A DNA stretch of 64,000 bases from Raphanus sativus (taxonomy: Eukaryota; Streptophyta; Magnoliopsida; Brassicales; Brassicaceae). The first letter of the stretch is position 1, and each line of letters opens with the position of its first letter. This document shows positions 22,107 to 35,786 of the stretch, piece by piece. Where the stretch lies: NCBI RefSeq assembly GCF_000801105.2, contig NC_079515.1, positions 5,394,001-5,458,000 on the forward strand, read 5' to 3'. The notes under the pieces were generated by a model that saw only the letters and a list, made by a program, of their open reading frames with translations, was not told the DNA's origin and searched no databases. The position numbers and the translations under genes were made by a program.

Positions 22107-23828
22107 TAAGACAATGGCATTTAGGGGAACTGGAGACAGCTGGCGCGATGATGTGGAACAGCGTGGGCCTTTCCTCATATGACAACGAGCATCACGGGGA
22201 TTATGTCTGGACCACCGTGGCGGCCATTTTTCTACGTAATTATTATTCGCCAATACTTATTATTTAAGAATAAATTGCAATTCACTCTAATGCTACGTGA
22301 CGTGGACCCTTTTGAAGCAATTATTAGTATTATACACAATAGATTCGCGTGACAACCTTAAACAATCAATTTGTCATCGCTGAAAAGTTTTCGTCCTATT
22401 ATCGTCCGTCTGTTATACTTATGAGGTATTGAGTGGTAAAATAAGTTCGAGTAGTGCTCATCAGCAGATTGGGAGTTACCGACAATTTAAGAAAGATTTT
22501 ACAGCACCGGGAGTTCAAAACTTTTTTTTTAAATAAAATTAGAAACTTATTTATATATAATCTTTTTCAAAAAATTTGGGAACTTGAAATGAATGTTTCA
22601 TCCGGATTGATTCAAAACCGACTCTGACTATAGCTAAGTTAATGGTCGGATTGTTCCAAACCGGTCAAACCGATATTATAATTTAATTTTAAATAAGTAA
22701 ATTTATATATATAAGTATAACTATATAATTATTTTTATACAATTTTATATTGTTGTTAAAATCTAAAATGATATAAAAAATAAAAAATCAAAATTATATA
22801 AAAATATGATGAACACAATATGATTTTTCTGATTTTTTAAACTACAATTTTTAACTTGAATTTAAGAAAATCGTGTTTTAATATTGAACCGGATCACTGG
22901 TTTTATCGAGTTTGACCAACTTTTGATAGATTTGCCGATTTTAATCAAATCGGGTTATTAATACAACCCTTAACCGGTTAGAAGAAAATGTTTAAACAAA
23001 ATAGATTATATATTTGTATAAGAAAAATTCTAAAAACGAAATAAAATACATAATATATAAATACAATACATAAATAGCAATAAATATTGCACTTAAGTAA
23101 TGTTACTATAATTTTAAAATCATAATATGAAAATATTAGTAATTAACCAAATAAATATATCTTCCATTAATATATACATTTACATAGTTATAAACACACA
23201 CATCATATAAATAATTTAGATAAATGTTAAATTTATATGACGAAAATAAAAAGAGAGATAAGTAGAAATGAAAATTTGTTTTTATTGTTAAAACTATAAA
23301 ACAGAATGAAAATATGCATTTAACAGAAAATATTAAATATTATCAATAATATGTAGGAAAATCATTTATTGGTCAAAAATAAAAAGTGGGTGAATATCAC
23401 TAAATATGCAGTAGACAGAACTACATATAGAAGATCTGGCTTTTTTAGAAAAATAAACAAAAAATCTGAATACTTGTAGTTCTACTACAAAATAATTTTT
23501 AAAAAGAAAAAATTACTTAATAATATTTTAAATGCAGTTTTCCTACAATTGCAGATGATCTAACTTTCTCTTATCTTTTCATTCATAACCTGAATACAAA
23601 ATTACATATATGTACTTTTCATAATTACAAAATCCTAAATTTGGATAAACATAAGATTATTTCGTATGTTTAATCGTGATTCTTATATTTAAACATTATG
23701 AGGATGAAGATTTCTTCTAGGTATACAACAAAAGTTACTGTTAACCATAAAATTAAATTTTAAATAGATTTTTTAAAAAAAAGTTGATTGAAGAAAGATG
23801 ATTAGTTAGAGCCGAGATTTTTAAAATG
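22107..23828. other. Gene-free stretch with a GC-richer island and a CCGG repeat
   Basis: 22110-22240 is clearly richer in G+C than its surroundings (GGAGACAGCTGGCGCGATGA, TGGACCACCGTGGCGGCC), but no protein or RNA could be recognised in it. At 22600-22980 there are inverted AACCGGTCAAACCG and AACCGGATCACTGG phrases of the dispersed repeat type seen at 7145. The rest is AT-rich. Confidence 0.45.
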
Positions 23829-24613
23829 TGAAGATGCAAGTCGGAGTTTGTACATGTCAATAATCTACCTTGACAAACTTGATGACAATATCAATGATGT
23901 AGGACTGCATCAGTCGTTAATAAAGAAGGCATACAGAGTAAGAGTATTATGTGGATGTAAGATGTCGAGCTGGAGAACGATAAACATGTGGTTTATGTCT
24001 TAACTTAGTCGTTGACATAGTCGCTGATGTAGGTGACGACATACAATGTTTTACGAAGAGTGCACAGTGGTGGGGACCACATGGATGAAAATACTGAACT
24101 AGAGTATGTAAAACTTGAGGAGCAAGTTTATACCATAGAGATAAGGCAAGTAAATAAACTTGTGTATTAAGTTTATGCCTTGGAGAAAATGAATAAGTAT
24201 AATTTCAGAAAATGAAGTTATACTTATTAATATTGAAATTGTCCATATTCATGGAATCCTTAAAGATCCTTTGGACTAGAATTTTTGGAACGTGAGAGTC
24301 ACTATAAAAGAGCAAGGGGTCGATGACAAATCAATAAGACACTGAGACTATTTTTATAGAGGAAGGGTGAAAATCCTTTTGAGTGTTCTTGGGTCGTTCT
24401 GAGTCAGAGGTTGATGTAGCAAACGACAGAGAGACACAAGTTGGATATATTAAGAATCTTTCAGTAGCAATTGTAGGGTGTCAACAAGTTGTGTAAAGAT
24501 GATAAAACAAGTATGTAATAAGATTATTTATAGAGATTTCTAATAAAAGCAAAAGGTGTTGACTCTTGATTTATCTTCTGCAGTACTTAATTTTTCTGCA
24601 TCTTGCACTTACA
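23829..24613 (+). repeat. 5' LTR of the first Copia-type element
   Basis: 785 bp, TG...CA ends, matching 27147-27932 throughout with scattered substitutions and small indels. Confidence 0.85.
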
Positions 24614-24614
24614 A

Positions 24615-24625
24615 TTGGTATCAGA
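24615..24625 (+). promoter_or_regulatory. Primer-binding site (initiator tRNA-Met type)
   Basis: TTGGTATCAGA lies two bases after the 5' LTR and fits the 3' end of initiator tRNA-Met, the usual Copia primer. Confidence 0.7.
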
Positions 24626-24689
24626 TTGGGTCATTGACATATCAAGTGACATCCGGAGGTCAAGATGACACGGTTGTTTTGGTGCAGAA

Positions 24690-26500
24690 GCCAATCATGT
24701 TGAAGACGGACCAGTATGGTCACTGGAAGATGCTTATGAAGCAGTTGATTTGAAGAATCCATGAAGATGTGTGGACAAGATGGGAGGAACCTACCATAGT
24801 CACAACAGATGGAAAAAAGTCTAAACCCAAAGAAGATTGGACTGAAGCAGAGCAGAGTGCGTCAAAGTATAACGCAAAGGCTTTATCATTAATTTTGGTG
24901 CTGTTGAGGTAGATTAGTTTCAACTGATTCAGGAGAGTACGTTAGCAAAAGAGGTGTGGAAGATCTTGCTGAATTCATTTGAAGGAGACGACAGTGTTAG
25001 GAGGACACGTGTGGTTCATCTGGCACCGCAGTTCGGGATTCTCAGGTGGCTGATGATGATTATGTGGCGAGTTTCAGTACCAAACTCAGTGTTATGGCGC
25101 ATGAACTATCTGTACTTGGCAAGAAGTACAAAGAGAAGAAGTTTTTGAGGTATCTTCCATTAAAATTTGTAACTCACAAGATGGTTCTGAAGATGACTAC
25201 AAACACTGATGAACTCAAGTTTAACAAACTTGTGGGCATGTTGAAGGCAGAAGAGATGAAAATTGTTGGTACCTCAGCCACTACGTCAGTGAATCTGTCA
25301 AGGAGTGTGACACTTGTGGTTGACAAAAAGGATGATATACCTCAGGAGATTGAAAACACTCTGAGGACATGGTGGGAGATGATGGATCTCTCTAGTAAAG
25401 AGAGAGATCAGGCTGGGAAGCATCATATCTGTCAGCGATGTGATGGTGACAGTGGCATGAGAAGAGATCTCCAATGCTATGAGAGTAAGAGTTTTGGTCA
25501 TATGAGGAGTAACTGCCTTGTAGCACGAAGAAGAAAACTCAAGTGTTATGAGTGTAGAGTTATTGGACACAAACGGAGTAAGTGTCCAAACTCAAAGAAA
25601 TGAAGAGTAGTTTATCACGATCATCTGACGATTCAAAATCGTATGATGATGGAAATGAGATGAAGAATCTTGTTGCATTTGGTGCATACAAGGCTGAATC
25701 AAGTGAATCATCTGATTCAGATGCTGGCACAGACGTGGAGGAGTATCATGATGTATGACAAGTGGTTGAAGCTCAAAGTTCAGAATCTGAAGTTGCTTCA
25801 ATATCTAGCGTAGAGTCGGGAGCAGAGTGTGGCTCGTCAAGAGCAGAGCAAGTTGGTTGACGAACTTACTGCTGTAAAATAAATGAATAAGTCTTTGGTT
25901 CAGGAGGTTAGAAAAATTAGAGAAGTTGCTAGATGTGAACAAAAGAAATCAAGGATGTTGGAACATGATTTGACTAAGATTCATAAGCATATCAGGATTC
26001 TCAACGGTAGATCCAAGAACTTGGATCAGATACTCTCGATGGGATAACCATCCAAGATGAGTTGGGGTCTAGGATATCAAGGATTTAAAGGTACTTGCGA
26101 AGTACATCAGAAGGGATTGTCACACTTCATGGAGGAGGGCGCATCAAAAAGTGGAGACAATGAAGTATGTCGAGACGTACAACAAGAAATCTGGTAGGAA
26201 ATTCTACAGAGTGGAGTTGTTAGAAACAACATCAATGCAACAAAACCAAGTTTACACAAGAGTGTATGAAGGGGTGGTTGTGCATGTGGTACAAAGAGGA
26301 AGACTGATCGGTGTATCAGCAATTATGTCAGGCGGAACAGTAAACAAGGAAAGGTGTGTTGTTGGTTATGTGGGAAGACTGGATACAAGAAGGTGGATTG
26401 CTTCGCTCCAGAAAAGAGCAGAAAACAATGCCCAAAAGAGACAAAAAGAGAGGATGCGACTCTGTCAGAGTTGATCTTGACGTAGATGAAGGAGCATCAG
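24690..26500 (+). pseudogene. Copia gag relic with zinc knuckles
   Basis: Fragments in several frames. At 25046-25603 a frame resembles the UBN2 gag domain (MAHELSVLGKKYKEKKFLRY, LPLKFVTHKM). It ends in two tandem knuckles: CYESKSFGHMRSNC, with the second Cys changed to Ser, and an intact CYECRVIGHKRSKC (CX2CX4HX4C). At about 26335-26400 a third knuckle-like CWLCGKTGYKKVDC has Tyr for the His. Stops and frame changes separate all parts. Gag forms the particle and binds RNA in intact elements; this copy cannot. Confidence 0.7.
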
Positions 26501-27146
26501 GCCTGATGCTAGAACAATGAGTTGTTTTTCGGGCACATGATAAGGAGATCAAAGTGCATGAGAAAGTGATGCAAGGTGATCGTCTGGAGAGTGATGAGGG
26601 AATCACTCAAAAGACTATAGCGATGAGTGCAGCGTGCACTCGGTGGTGAGGAGGGGCTTGAAGGATATGTTGGTCGAGATGATAACACGTGAGTTGAGTG
26701 ATCAAGTCCTCAAGAGAAGTTTGTGTAGGGGTATACCGACGAGTGCGTCAGAATATGATGCAATATTGTAATCTATTCCGCTGCAGCAAAGGCTATATCA
26801 TGTTTACGGAGGAAGAAGCAGACGAGTGTGTATGTGATGTAAGCCATGAAATCTTAGCATTTGTGTTTTAGCTTATGCAATTAGGCAGTAGGAGAAGAAG
26901 TGGTGACGTTCTGGTCCAAGGAGTGCATATCTCGTGGAGGAGAATATCATAGTGTGATATACGTCCTGATATAGATGATGCATATCTCATGGGGAGAAGA
27001 GCATGTCTATTGTGAAGACCTTGATGGTGCACATCTCGTAAGGGAGAAAAGCATATATAGTGTGAAAGTTTCCAATTGAGGAAATGTGGTGGTTGAACCA
27101 TAATGATGTTGTGCTTAATCGGCACACAAAGCTAAAAAGGAGAGAT

Positions 27147-27932
27147 TGAAGATGCAAGTCTGAGCTTGTAAATGTCAATAATCTGCCTTGACGAAGTTGG
27201 TGACACATCCACTGATACATGATTGCACCAGTCGTTTTCACAGAAGATATGCGGAGTGGGAGTACCATTTGGATGCAATATGCCGAGCTGGAGAAGGATA
27301 GATATGTGGTTTATGCATTGACGTAGTCGCTGATGCAGGTCGGGTCAGACAATGTTCCGGAAAGCATGCGGAGTGGTAGAGACCAAATAGATGCAAGATG
27401 CTGAACTAGAGTAAGCTAAACTTGAGGATAAAGTTTATACCGTGGAGATAAGACAAGTAAATAAGTTTGGGGATCAAGTTTATGCCTTGGAGAAAAAGAA
27501 TAAGTATAATTCCAGAAAAGTAAGTTGTACTTATTTATATGGAAGTTGTTCATATTCATGGATTCCTTGAAGATCCTTCAGACTAAAGTTTTAGGAATAT
27601 GAGAATCACTATAAAAGAGCAAATGGTCGATCAGGAATCGATAAGACACTGAGGTTATTACTATAGAGGAATGGTGAAAATCTCTTTGGGTGTTTTGGGT
27701 CGTTCTGAGTCAGAGACTGATGTAAGAGACGACAGAGAAACATAAGTTGGATAGATTATGAATCTTTCAGTAGAAATTGTTATGGTGTTAACAAGTTGTG
27801 TAAAACTGATAAAGCAAATATGTAATAAAATTATTTATAGAGATTTCTAATAAAAGCAAAAAGTGTTTACTAACTTTATTGTCTTCTGATTTATCTTATG
27901 ATTTACTTAATTGTGTGCATCTAGTGCTAACA
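27147..27932 (+). repeat. 3' LTR of the first Copia-type element
   Basis: 786 bp counterpart of 23829-24613. It ends TGCTAACA and is followed by the AAATG duplication. Confidence 0.85.
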
Positions 27933-27937
27933 AAATG

Positions 27938-30100
27938 TCCAATGATTGAGGGAACATGTGTCCTTTTTTGCCAACCACTATTTCATCAACATTTTTTTTC
28001 GTTCAAAAATTAATTACTTGTTTTCGACTAACTAATGATTTAAAATACTTAAACAGTGCTATTTTAGAATCTTGATGGCATGTTGAGAACTTATTTGTTG
28101 CATCTAGAAGTGTCTTAAATATCTTTGCACCAATAAAACCTATTATTATTTGGATCGGACGTAGTCCGACCGAATGCGGACGTTGTAGGTGCATAAAAAA
28201 TAAATTTGCTATCAAAGTTGACATCTATGGAGTGCATAGACCCCACCGTACAATACATCTTTTTTGTTTAGGAAAAATTATTTATTTTCTAAATAAATAT
28301 GTATTTCAATAGGAAAAAATCTGATTTTGAGACTATTATAAATATAGATCGGTTATAAATTTATTCATTCACATAATAATAATAAAATCCTAAATGAGTA
28401 TAACAAATATTTGCCTCAATACATTTTTTGATCTTTGTTTTTTTAAAGTTAATTCACATTTGTTCGCAACATTATCCAACTCATCTATGGTAAAAAAAAA
28501 GAATTAGTAAATATAAATTTGTTTAGCATAATCCCCAAAGTTAACATGTTAATAAATAGATCACTTTTTACCAACAAAATAAATAAATAGAACATTAAAT
28601 TAACTTTTTAATGGGAACAATATTTTGGAATGTTTAATTGCCACTGATTTTGTAGAAAGGTAAAATAATGGAGGAAAAATCGAAACTACATAGTACTTAC
28701 GATAACGTGGTTTACGATTAGACTTTAGACTGTAGTAGTTTAGCTAGTTAAAACATGTTCGTAACGGATAGATTATATATAAATGTATCTAATCACTCGT
28801 ACATCAACAGTTTACTCTCAACATAAATTTTCCCCAAATAACATGAATGATACTACAAATACGTGATACCGTGAAATCATTCTATCGTTTCAAATACTTG
28901 ATACCGTGAAATCATTCCATCGTTTCATAGTTTATCAAAAAGATTCATCTTGTGTATGCTAACCGGCCCAGTTACCAAGGCCCATTTTAATGTACCATCT
29001 CTTGTGTCTATCGTATTTTGGAGCTCAGACCAACCGTAAATCCACAAAGAGCCCTTATTGTTTTGTTATTTAATGAAAACATCGTCAACAAGTTCTTTAC
29101 TATTCACGTAACGGTCCCATCAGCAGAACGTAGTAAACCAATCTTAACATGGTATATCACAAAGGAATTAGCTTTACTAACTTGGGTAAACTCCGTGACG
29201 TTATATATGCTCTGAATCTTGTTCTGCCTTGATCCAGTGGCAGCTATGTTTGTTTCCATCGTCCATTGATTTCCAGTGCCGGTCTAACGGATTATAATGC
29301 ACCAAGCTAATTTAAAATTTATGTCTCTAAATATATTTTATTAAGATCACAAAATGATATCAAATAAAAAAAAATCAAATCATAAACAGTTATACCTTTT
29401 TTGTTGTTAAAATATATTTTTTTTTCCGTAAAATCATCCACTATATCTATATAGTTAAGTTTTTCAATCATAGTTGTTTCAATAAAAAACATAAAAAGTC
29501 CATAACAAATTTTGTGATATGGTAGAACGCAAAATATTTTTATCTGCTTTAACTTCGAAAAACTTCCTTCAATTGTGGTGACTAATACCAGAATGGTTAA
29601 TAATATATGATAAGTAATCTATGTGTGTTTGATAACAATCTTCCGATTTTTTTTTCCAAAACTTAAGCACTTCAATAGGCTTTCGAACTTCACAGATCTT
29701 GATTTTCGAAAAATCTTCAGTTCTGCAAATAAATCATTTCCAGTTCTGTGAGTTCATACTATTCCGTAAATAATTTATAAATCTTAAAATCATATATTAA
29801 AACTTATAAAACCATAACAAAGATTTATAAAGTCATTTATTTTGACTTAAAAATTATATTATAAAATTTAATAAAATTTTAAAAATCTTTACGAAGGTTT
29901 CTAAATCATTTAGAATATATAGTAAACTATTTTTTTATATAAAGAATAAAAAGTATATTACTTCTAATGGAAATTACAATAGTTTTATCTTAGAATGTGT
30001 GTGTGTATATATATATATATATATTATACTTAATATTTTATAACTAATACAATAATAACTTTACTTCTATGAAAATAATCATTTAAACTTTGCTAAACAA
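27938..30100. other. Gene-free AT-rich stretch
   Basis: No gene recognised. 28150-28185 contains an inverted CGGACGTAGTCCG. 29274-29285 reads CAGTGCCGGTCT, which resembles hAT-type transposon termini, but no partner end was found. (AT)n lies at 30005-30025. Confidence 0.4.
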
Positions 30101-30113
30101 CCCCCCCCCCCCC
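30101..30113. repeat. Homopolymer C13
   Basis: Thirteen consecutive C residues in AT-rich surroundings. The exact length is prone to assembly error. Confidence 0.8.
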
Positions 30114-30270
30114 AAACATTAATATTTAGCTAAAAACCTCGACAAATTTTATTTGTCGTTTAAGAAATATTAATAAGATTTAAAAAAAAAGATATGCCCC
30201 TGTAATTTGGATTCTCTAATTGATGGCTTGGGTGGCTTGTCCTCTGACATAGTGCCCTAAACTACTTATT

Positions 30271-30752
<482 letters not shown>

Positions 30753-30790
30753 AAGTGGTACCAGAGTCTTAGGTGGTGTTGATCTCAATA

Positions 30791-32351
30791 GTGAATGCAA
30801 GAATTGAGGTGGAGCGGTTTGATGGGAAGGGAGACTTCTCATTGTGAAAGAAGAGGATGCTAAAACATCTTTCTGTCCTTGGTTTAAAGGATGTAGTAGA
30901 AGAGTCTACGTCATCTTATGTGTCAGCGATTCAGAAGGATAAAGACGAAGATGCTTACATGGAGCAGTTGGTGAAAGAAGAAGCTGAAAGACTTGAAAGA
31001 TCAGAGAAGGCGATGAATCTGATCATTCTCAATGTTGGAAATCATGTGTTAAGGAAGATCGAGTTGTGTACGTCAACCGCTTCTACATGATCTACACTAG
31101 AAAAGTTATATCTTCCAAAGACTTTACCAAATATAATTCACTTGCAACACAAATTTTATACCTTCAAGATGGTTGATACTCGGAGTATGGATGAGAATAT
31201 CAATGACTTCTTGAAGATTGTCTCTTACCTGTAAAGCGTGAATGTAACTATGTCAGAGGATGTACAAGCGATTCTGCTCTTGAATTTGCTTCCTTCACGG
31301 TTCAACTCTCTCAAGGAACACTTAATTACAGCAAAGACATTGCCGTTTGAAGAGGTGAAAAGTGCAGCAAGATCTAAAGATCAGGATCTGAACTCCTCTA
31401 CAGCTTCACATGATAACGGTAAAGGATATTATGCTAGAGGAAGGACTGAGAAGAAGGATCATGTGAGGAATGATAAGGACAAGTCTAAATCGATCTCATG
31501 GTCTTGGATAACTTGCTGGTTATGCAAGAAGCAAGGACACACCAAGAGGGAATGTTATGCATACAAGAAGAAAAATGGCAAAGGAGAAGAAAAAGCTGAG
31601 CAACAGTTGTTATAGATCATGATTCAGATGATGATGCACTGTCGGTATCAAACAAGTGGCATCATGATAAGTGGTTGACTGATTCTGGATGTTTGTATCA
31701 CATGAGGGATTGGTTTCACATGTTTCAAGAGTTAACTTTGGGACAAGTTCTTATGGGTAATGATTGAGCGGTAAGAGTGCAAAGTATTGGTACAATCAAC
31801 ATCAAAGCTTATGGAGGTTCTGTTAAGACACTCACGAACGTCAGGTATATTCCAGAATTAAGAAGGAACTTGATATCTACTTGAACCTTGGATTTATTAG
31901 GTTTTAAGCATAGTGGTGGACATTGGAAGAATAAATTTTACAAGAACTGTAAACTAACTCTTCAAGGAACCTTGTCTGGGTCATTGTACATGTTCTTAAC
32001 CGGAACAACCTTGGTCAACGACTAAAGCATAGTATATGGCACTGGTTGAAGCGGTCAAAGAAAGAATTTGGTTAAGGGGCTTAGTGGAGGAGCTTGGATT
32101 CAAGCAAGAAATGGTGGAGGTATCGTGTGACTCTCAAAGTGCTTTGTGTCTAGCAAAGAACAATGTGTATCATGAGAGGGCTAGACAAGATCAGAAGAAA
32201 GATGCACTTCATTAGGGATATTATCGCTCAAGGTGATGTAAGTGTGAAGAAGATATGCACTTCTAGGAATCCTGCTAATATATTAACCAAGGTTTTCCCA
32301 GTTAAGAAGTTTGAGGAAGTGGTATACTTCCTCGGGATGTCTGAACACTGA
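30791..32351 (+). pseudogene. Copia gag-pol relic lacking integrase and reverse transcriptase
   Basis: 30791-31090 reads ARIEVERFDGKGDF, then MLKHLSVLGLKDVVEE (UBN2 gag). 31238-31615 continues gag (LLLNLLPSRFNSLKEHL) and ends with the zinc knuckle CWLCKKQGHTKREC. 31640-31900 is the protease start (WLTDSGCLYHM, VRYIPELRRNLIST). At about 32010 the sequence jumps to the RNase H C-terminus (YMALVEAVKERIWLRGLVEE, CDSQSALCLAKNNVYHERA, SRNPANILTKVFPVKKFEE). Integrase and reverse transcriptase are deleted. Several stop codons and frame changes are present. Confidence 0.8.
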
Positions 32352-32549
32352 GGAGCATTCGACATCCCCTAGCAAAGCACGGATTTGCTTAACCTAAGTA
32401 GTCATGTTTTATGTCATCAAGATAGTGTTTTTTTGGATACGTCATAGACTACATTAAGGAATCCATCAGAGATTTCGTTAAGATTTGGTGATGGAATCAA
32501 ACAAGATCGCATAACTTAAACCAAGACAATGAGATCATATTAGAAAAAT

Positions 32550-32667
32550 GAAATATCACTTTTGTGAAGTTATGGAAGTTGATAGGATACTGGAAATATC
32601 ACTTTTGTGAAGTTATGGAAGTTGATAGGATACTGGAAATATTTTTTCATGAAGTTATGGAAGTTGG
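32550..32667 (+). repeat. 43-bp tandem repeat, 2.7 copies, inside the LTR
   Basis: The unit GAAATATCACTTTTGTGAAG, continuing TTATGGAAGTTGATAGGATACTG, is repeated exactly at 32550 and 32593, with a diverged partial copy from 32636. Confidence 0.85.
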
Positions 32668-32808
32668 AAATATTTTGAAAATATTCATAATAGATTTATG
32701 GAAAGAGGCGAATGTCCCAATCCAATAGATTAAATGTAATAGACTTCTACTATATAAGTGGAGCTCGTGTGTTCTCTTATTTCTTGGCCAAGTAAGTTGA
32801 TTTGTAAG

Positions 32809-32942
<134 letters not shown>

Positions 32943-33193
32943 CTATATTCTTTATTGTTAAGATTATAGTGGATTGTCTCTTACCAGATCCCAAAGACGT
33001 ATCCATATCTAGGTGAATTGTGGGTAAAAAATTTCTTGTGACATTTTTCTATCTTTTCCGTGTTCTTCTTCTGGTCTCCATATTCTACAAAATGCTTTTT
33101 AAGTTCGTCGAAGAGTGTACCGGCGATTTTGTGTATTTGATTCTGATTTAAGATCAAATAGTTTTGCCACTGTGTGGTTGAGTTTTCTTAGCA

Positions 33194-33515
33194 AAGAGAA
33201 CAATAACATCAACGTCTATGTTTACAAGCATTAATCTACCGCGTTCGGTGGTCACAACTGATCATGTTAATATAGGTAATCCCTCAGAAGCAGCAGAAAT
33301 AACGCTTCATGTCCAAATGATGAAATAAAAAATGTTGTCTTAATGAGTTGTATCGATTAAAAGTACCTACTATAAGTCTCGGTTTGGAAAATTCTGTTCT
33401 CGATGTAGTTAAAGATGTTGTAGATGGACTGATCTGATACAAGACTGAAAACTCTTGAGATCTCCCGTTAATGTAGATATACTCGCGATAGTCGAGTCAA
33501 TGGACTTTACATATA
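33194..33515. other. Short gene-free flank
   Basis: Nothing recognised between the Copia element and the MITE at 33516. Confidence 0.5.
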
Positions 33516-33762
33516 TTTCCTCTGTATCACTTTAAGAGGTGTTCAAGATTTTTGCATAAAGATTAAAAAAATACAATTTTTATGCAATTTATCTTCGCAA
33601 TACAAAATACAACTAATTCAATCAATAAAAAAAAGATGCAATATTTTGTACTTCGTCACAAGTTAGAAATAACATTAAATTTTATCTATAATTGTGAGAG
33701 CATCACTTATTATGAAACAAAATTAAAATTCTTAAACACCACTTAAAATGATACGGATGGAG
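33516..33762. mobile_element. Stowaway-like MITE, 247 bp
   Basis: The ends TTTCCTCTGTATCACTTTAA and (reverse complement) CTCCATCCGTATCATTTTAA are flanked by TA (33514-33515 and 33763-33764). The interior matches the nested copy at 20957-21223. Confidence 0.65.
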
Positions 33763-33764
33763 TA

Positions 33765-35780
33765 TTATTTACATGGTTATTACATCATATGTGACTCACA
33801 AAATACAACTTTTCATAAGTTATTTTTTGTTTTCTACCAAGTTTCATTTTGGAATAAACTAACTTTCGGATTTGAAAGATTTGTATAGAATAACTAATCA
33901 TAGTAAGTGATGAATCATTAAAAGATACTACTCCTGAGCTAACCATGTCGTTCTGTCCGGATCAGACTCAACTTGGAAATCTATGCCTAGAAAATCGGAG
34001 TGTACAATATATGCTTTAGATTCAGTTTCATGGATCTAAAGCTGAATGGGCCTGTCTTAACCAAGTAACCGGATTGATTTTACTAGGGGACGGGCGGAAA
34101 TTGGCGAGGAGAAAATGTTACCCACCGCAATCCAATTTATTTTTATTAACTAACATGAAAATATAAGAGTTGTTTTTTCTGTAACTGAAAATATAAGAGT
34201 TTTCAATATGGACTGTAACCCATGTTCGGAAACGCGCTAGGCGTGAGTCGGGCGGTCGACATACGCCTAGCGAGTTATGAAAAAAGCGGAGATTAATCGG
34301 GGATTATCCGGAGATTAATTTTCAAGATTTTACTTAAATGTACTGAATATATACTAACCGATGTGTATATATCCCCTTGTTATTAATCAAGAAGCAATTG
34401 AGAAGAGTAACCTTCAAAGAGTAAATTATTTACAGAGTTGTCATTATGCTGATGTGTCGTCTTGACATTCATTCTCAGCTTTCTATTATGAGAAACCTTA
34501 CTAGGCTAGACTATTTACGAGATATGCCATTGGTCTAACTTTCATATATTTCATTCTATTGTATCTTATTATTTAGATAACATAGCTAGATTCATTTAGT
34601 AAGGCAGTATATTATCAACTTAAATTTTGCATCTGGTCATATTTGCAACATAAGTCTATCACGATAAAATATTTGTCACATTATACTATTTTGTTATTTT
34701 GAATACAAGAAAATACAAAACAATGTATATGTTATGATTTCTCTACATACAATTTTTTTTTTGTTTATCTTCCCCTATAGTGACAACATAGTGACAACCA
34801 TTTTGATACATATAGTTCTCATTTCAAATTTTTTTACATTATGGAATTCAAGAGAAGATAGACTACAAATGTGTTATTTTTTTAAAAAAATGAGAGATCA
34901 TATTTTATATAACAAAATAGGTTTCAATTTATAGTATAAACTTAAGATCCACCTTTGGTACAAAGTTTATCAGGGGGTCATATTATCAGCTTAAGTGTAC
35001 GACAGTTGAATATGCATTTTATTAATTTCTTCGGTAAAAATGAATACAATATAATACCAAAGATGTCTTATTTTTCTACATCGATATTTTTATGTGTTTT
35101 CATATTTTTATCTCGACTGATTTTCATATCGATCTGTTTTCTTTTTATCTGGATTGATTTTCATATCAATATATATTATGTGTTTACGTATTTTTATCTG
35201 GATTGATTTTCATATTGATATTTTTTTCTACATTGATCTATTTTCTAGGAAATCATACTATATATGACAAATAGAGGTCTGATTTCTCTACATATATACC
35301 ATGTGCTTGGCCCACATATTATAAATATAAACCTGCCAATATTAAACTGTAAAAATACATCATATTTGTGCATATAAAATTTCCGAAACAAGGTATTATA
35401 TAAAACATGTATCGACCTAAATTTTATGAAAACTTTTTACCTTAAAAGTTGAGTATGTAATAGTTAATTTGAATAATATTCGTTACTACATATCAATCTT
35501 GACATTGCCAAACTTCGTAAATGATTTTGTTTCCTAATATGATTGGTTTACAGAAAGATTAAATAATATAATGACAATCGCTACTTACTGTCCTAATTTC
35601 AGGTGATTTTCAAAAAAATACAATAGAAAAATCCATCAGTCACGCAATCTTTTTCCCTATAAAACTGTCACAATATTTAATATTTATTGCATGACTTAAT
35701 CAATACTATGTAACTCTATAATTAACATTAAGTATAGAGAATGCACATCCCTTATTCGCGATTATATCGCATCTGATTGA
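33765..35780. other. Gene-free stretch with a small GC-rich island
   Basis: Mostly AT-rich. At 34230-34310 there is a GC-rich patch with CGCTAGGCGTGAGTCGGGCG and an inverted ACGCCTAGCG, then GATTAATCGGGGATTATCCG. It looks like a copy of a dispersed repeat rather than a gene. No ends found. Confidence 0.4.
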
Positions 35781-35786
35781 TTTTTT

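Larger units (their letters stand above)
23829..27932 (+). mobile_element. Copia-type LTR retrotransposon, 4.1 kb, gag-only and decayed
   Basis: LTRs at 23829-24613 and 27147-27932 (785 and 786 bp) start TGAAGATGCAAGTC and end ...ACA. The element is flanked by a perfect AAATG duplication (23824-23828 and 27933-27937). A primer-binding site TTGGTATCAGA, as used with initiator tRNA-Met, lies just after the left LTR. The interior of about 2.5 kb holds gag-like fragments but no recognisable protease, integrase, reverse transcriptase or RNase H, so it is non-autonomous. The LTRs differ at many positions, so the insertion is old. Confidence 0.88.
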
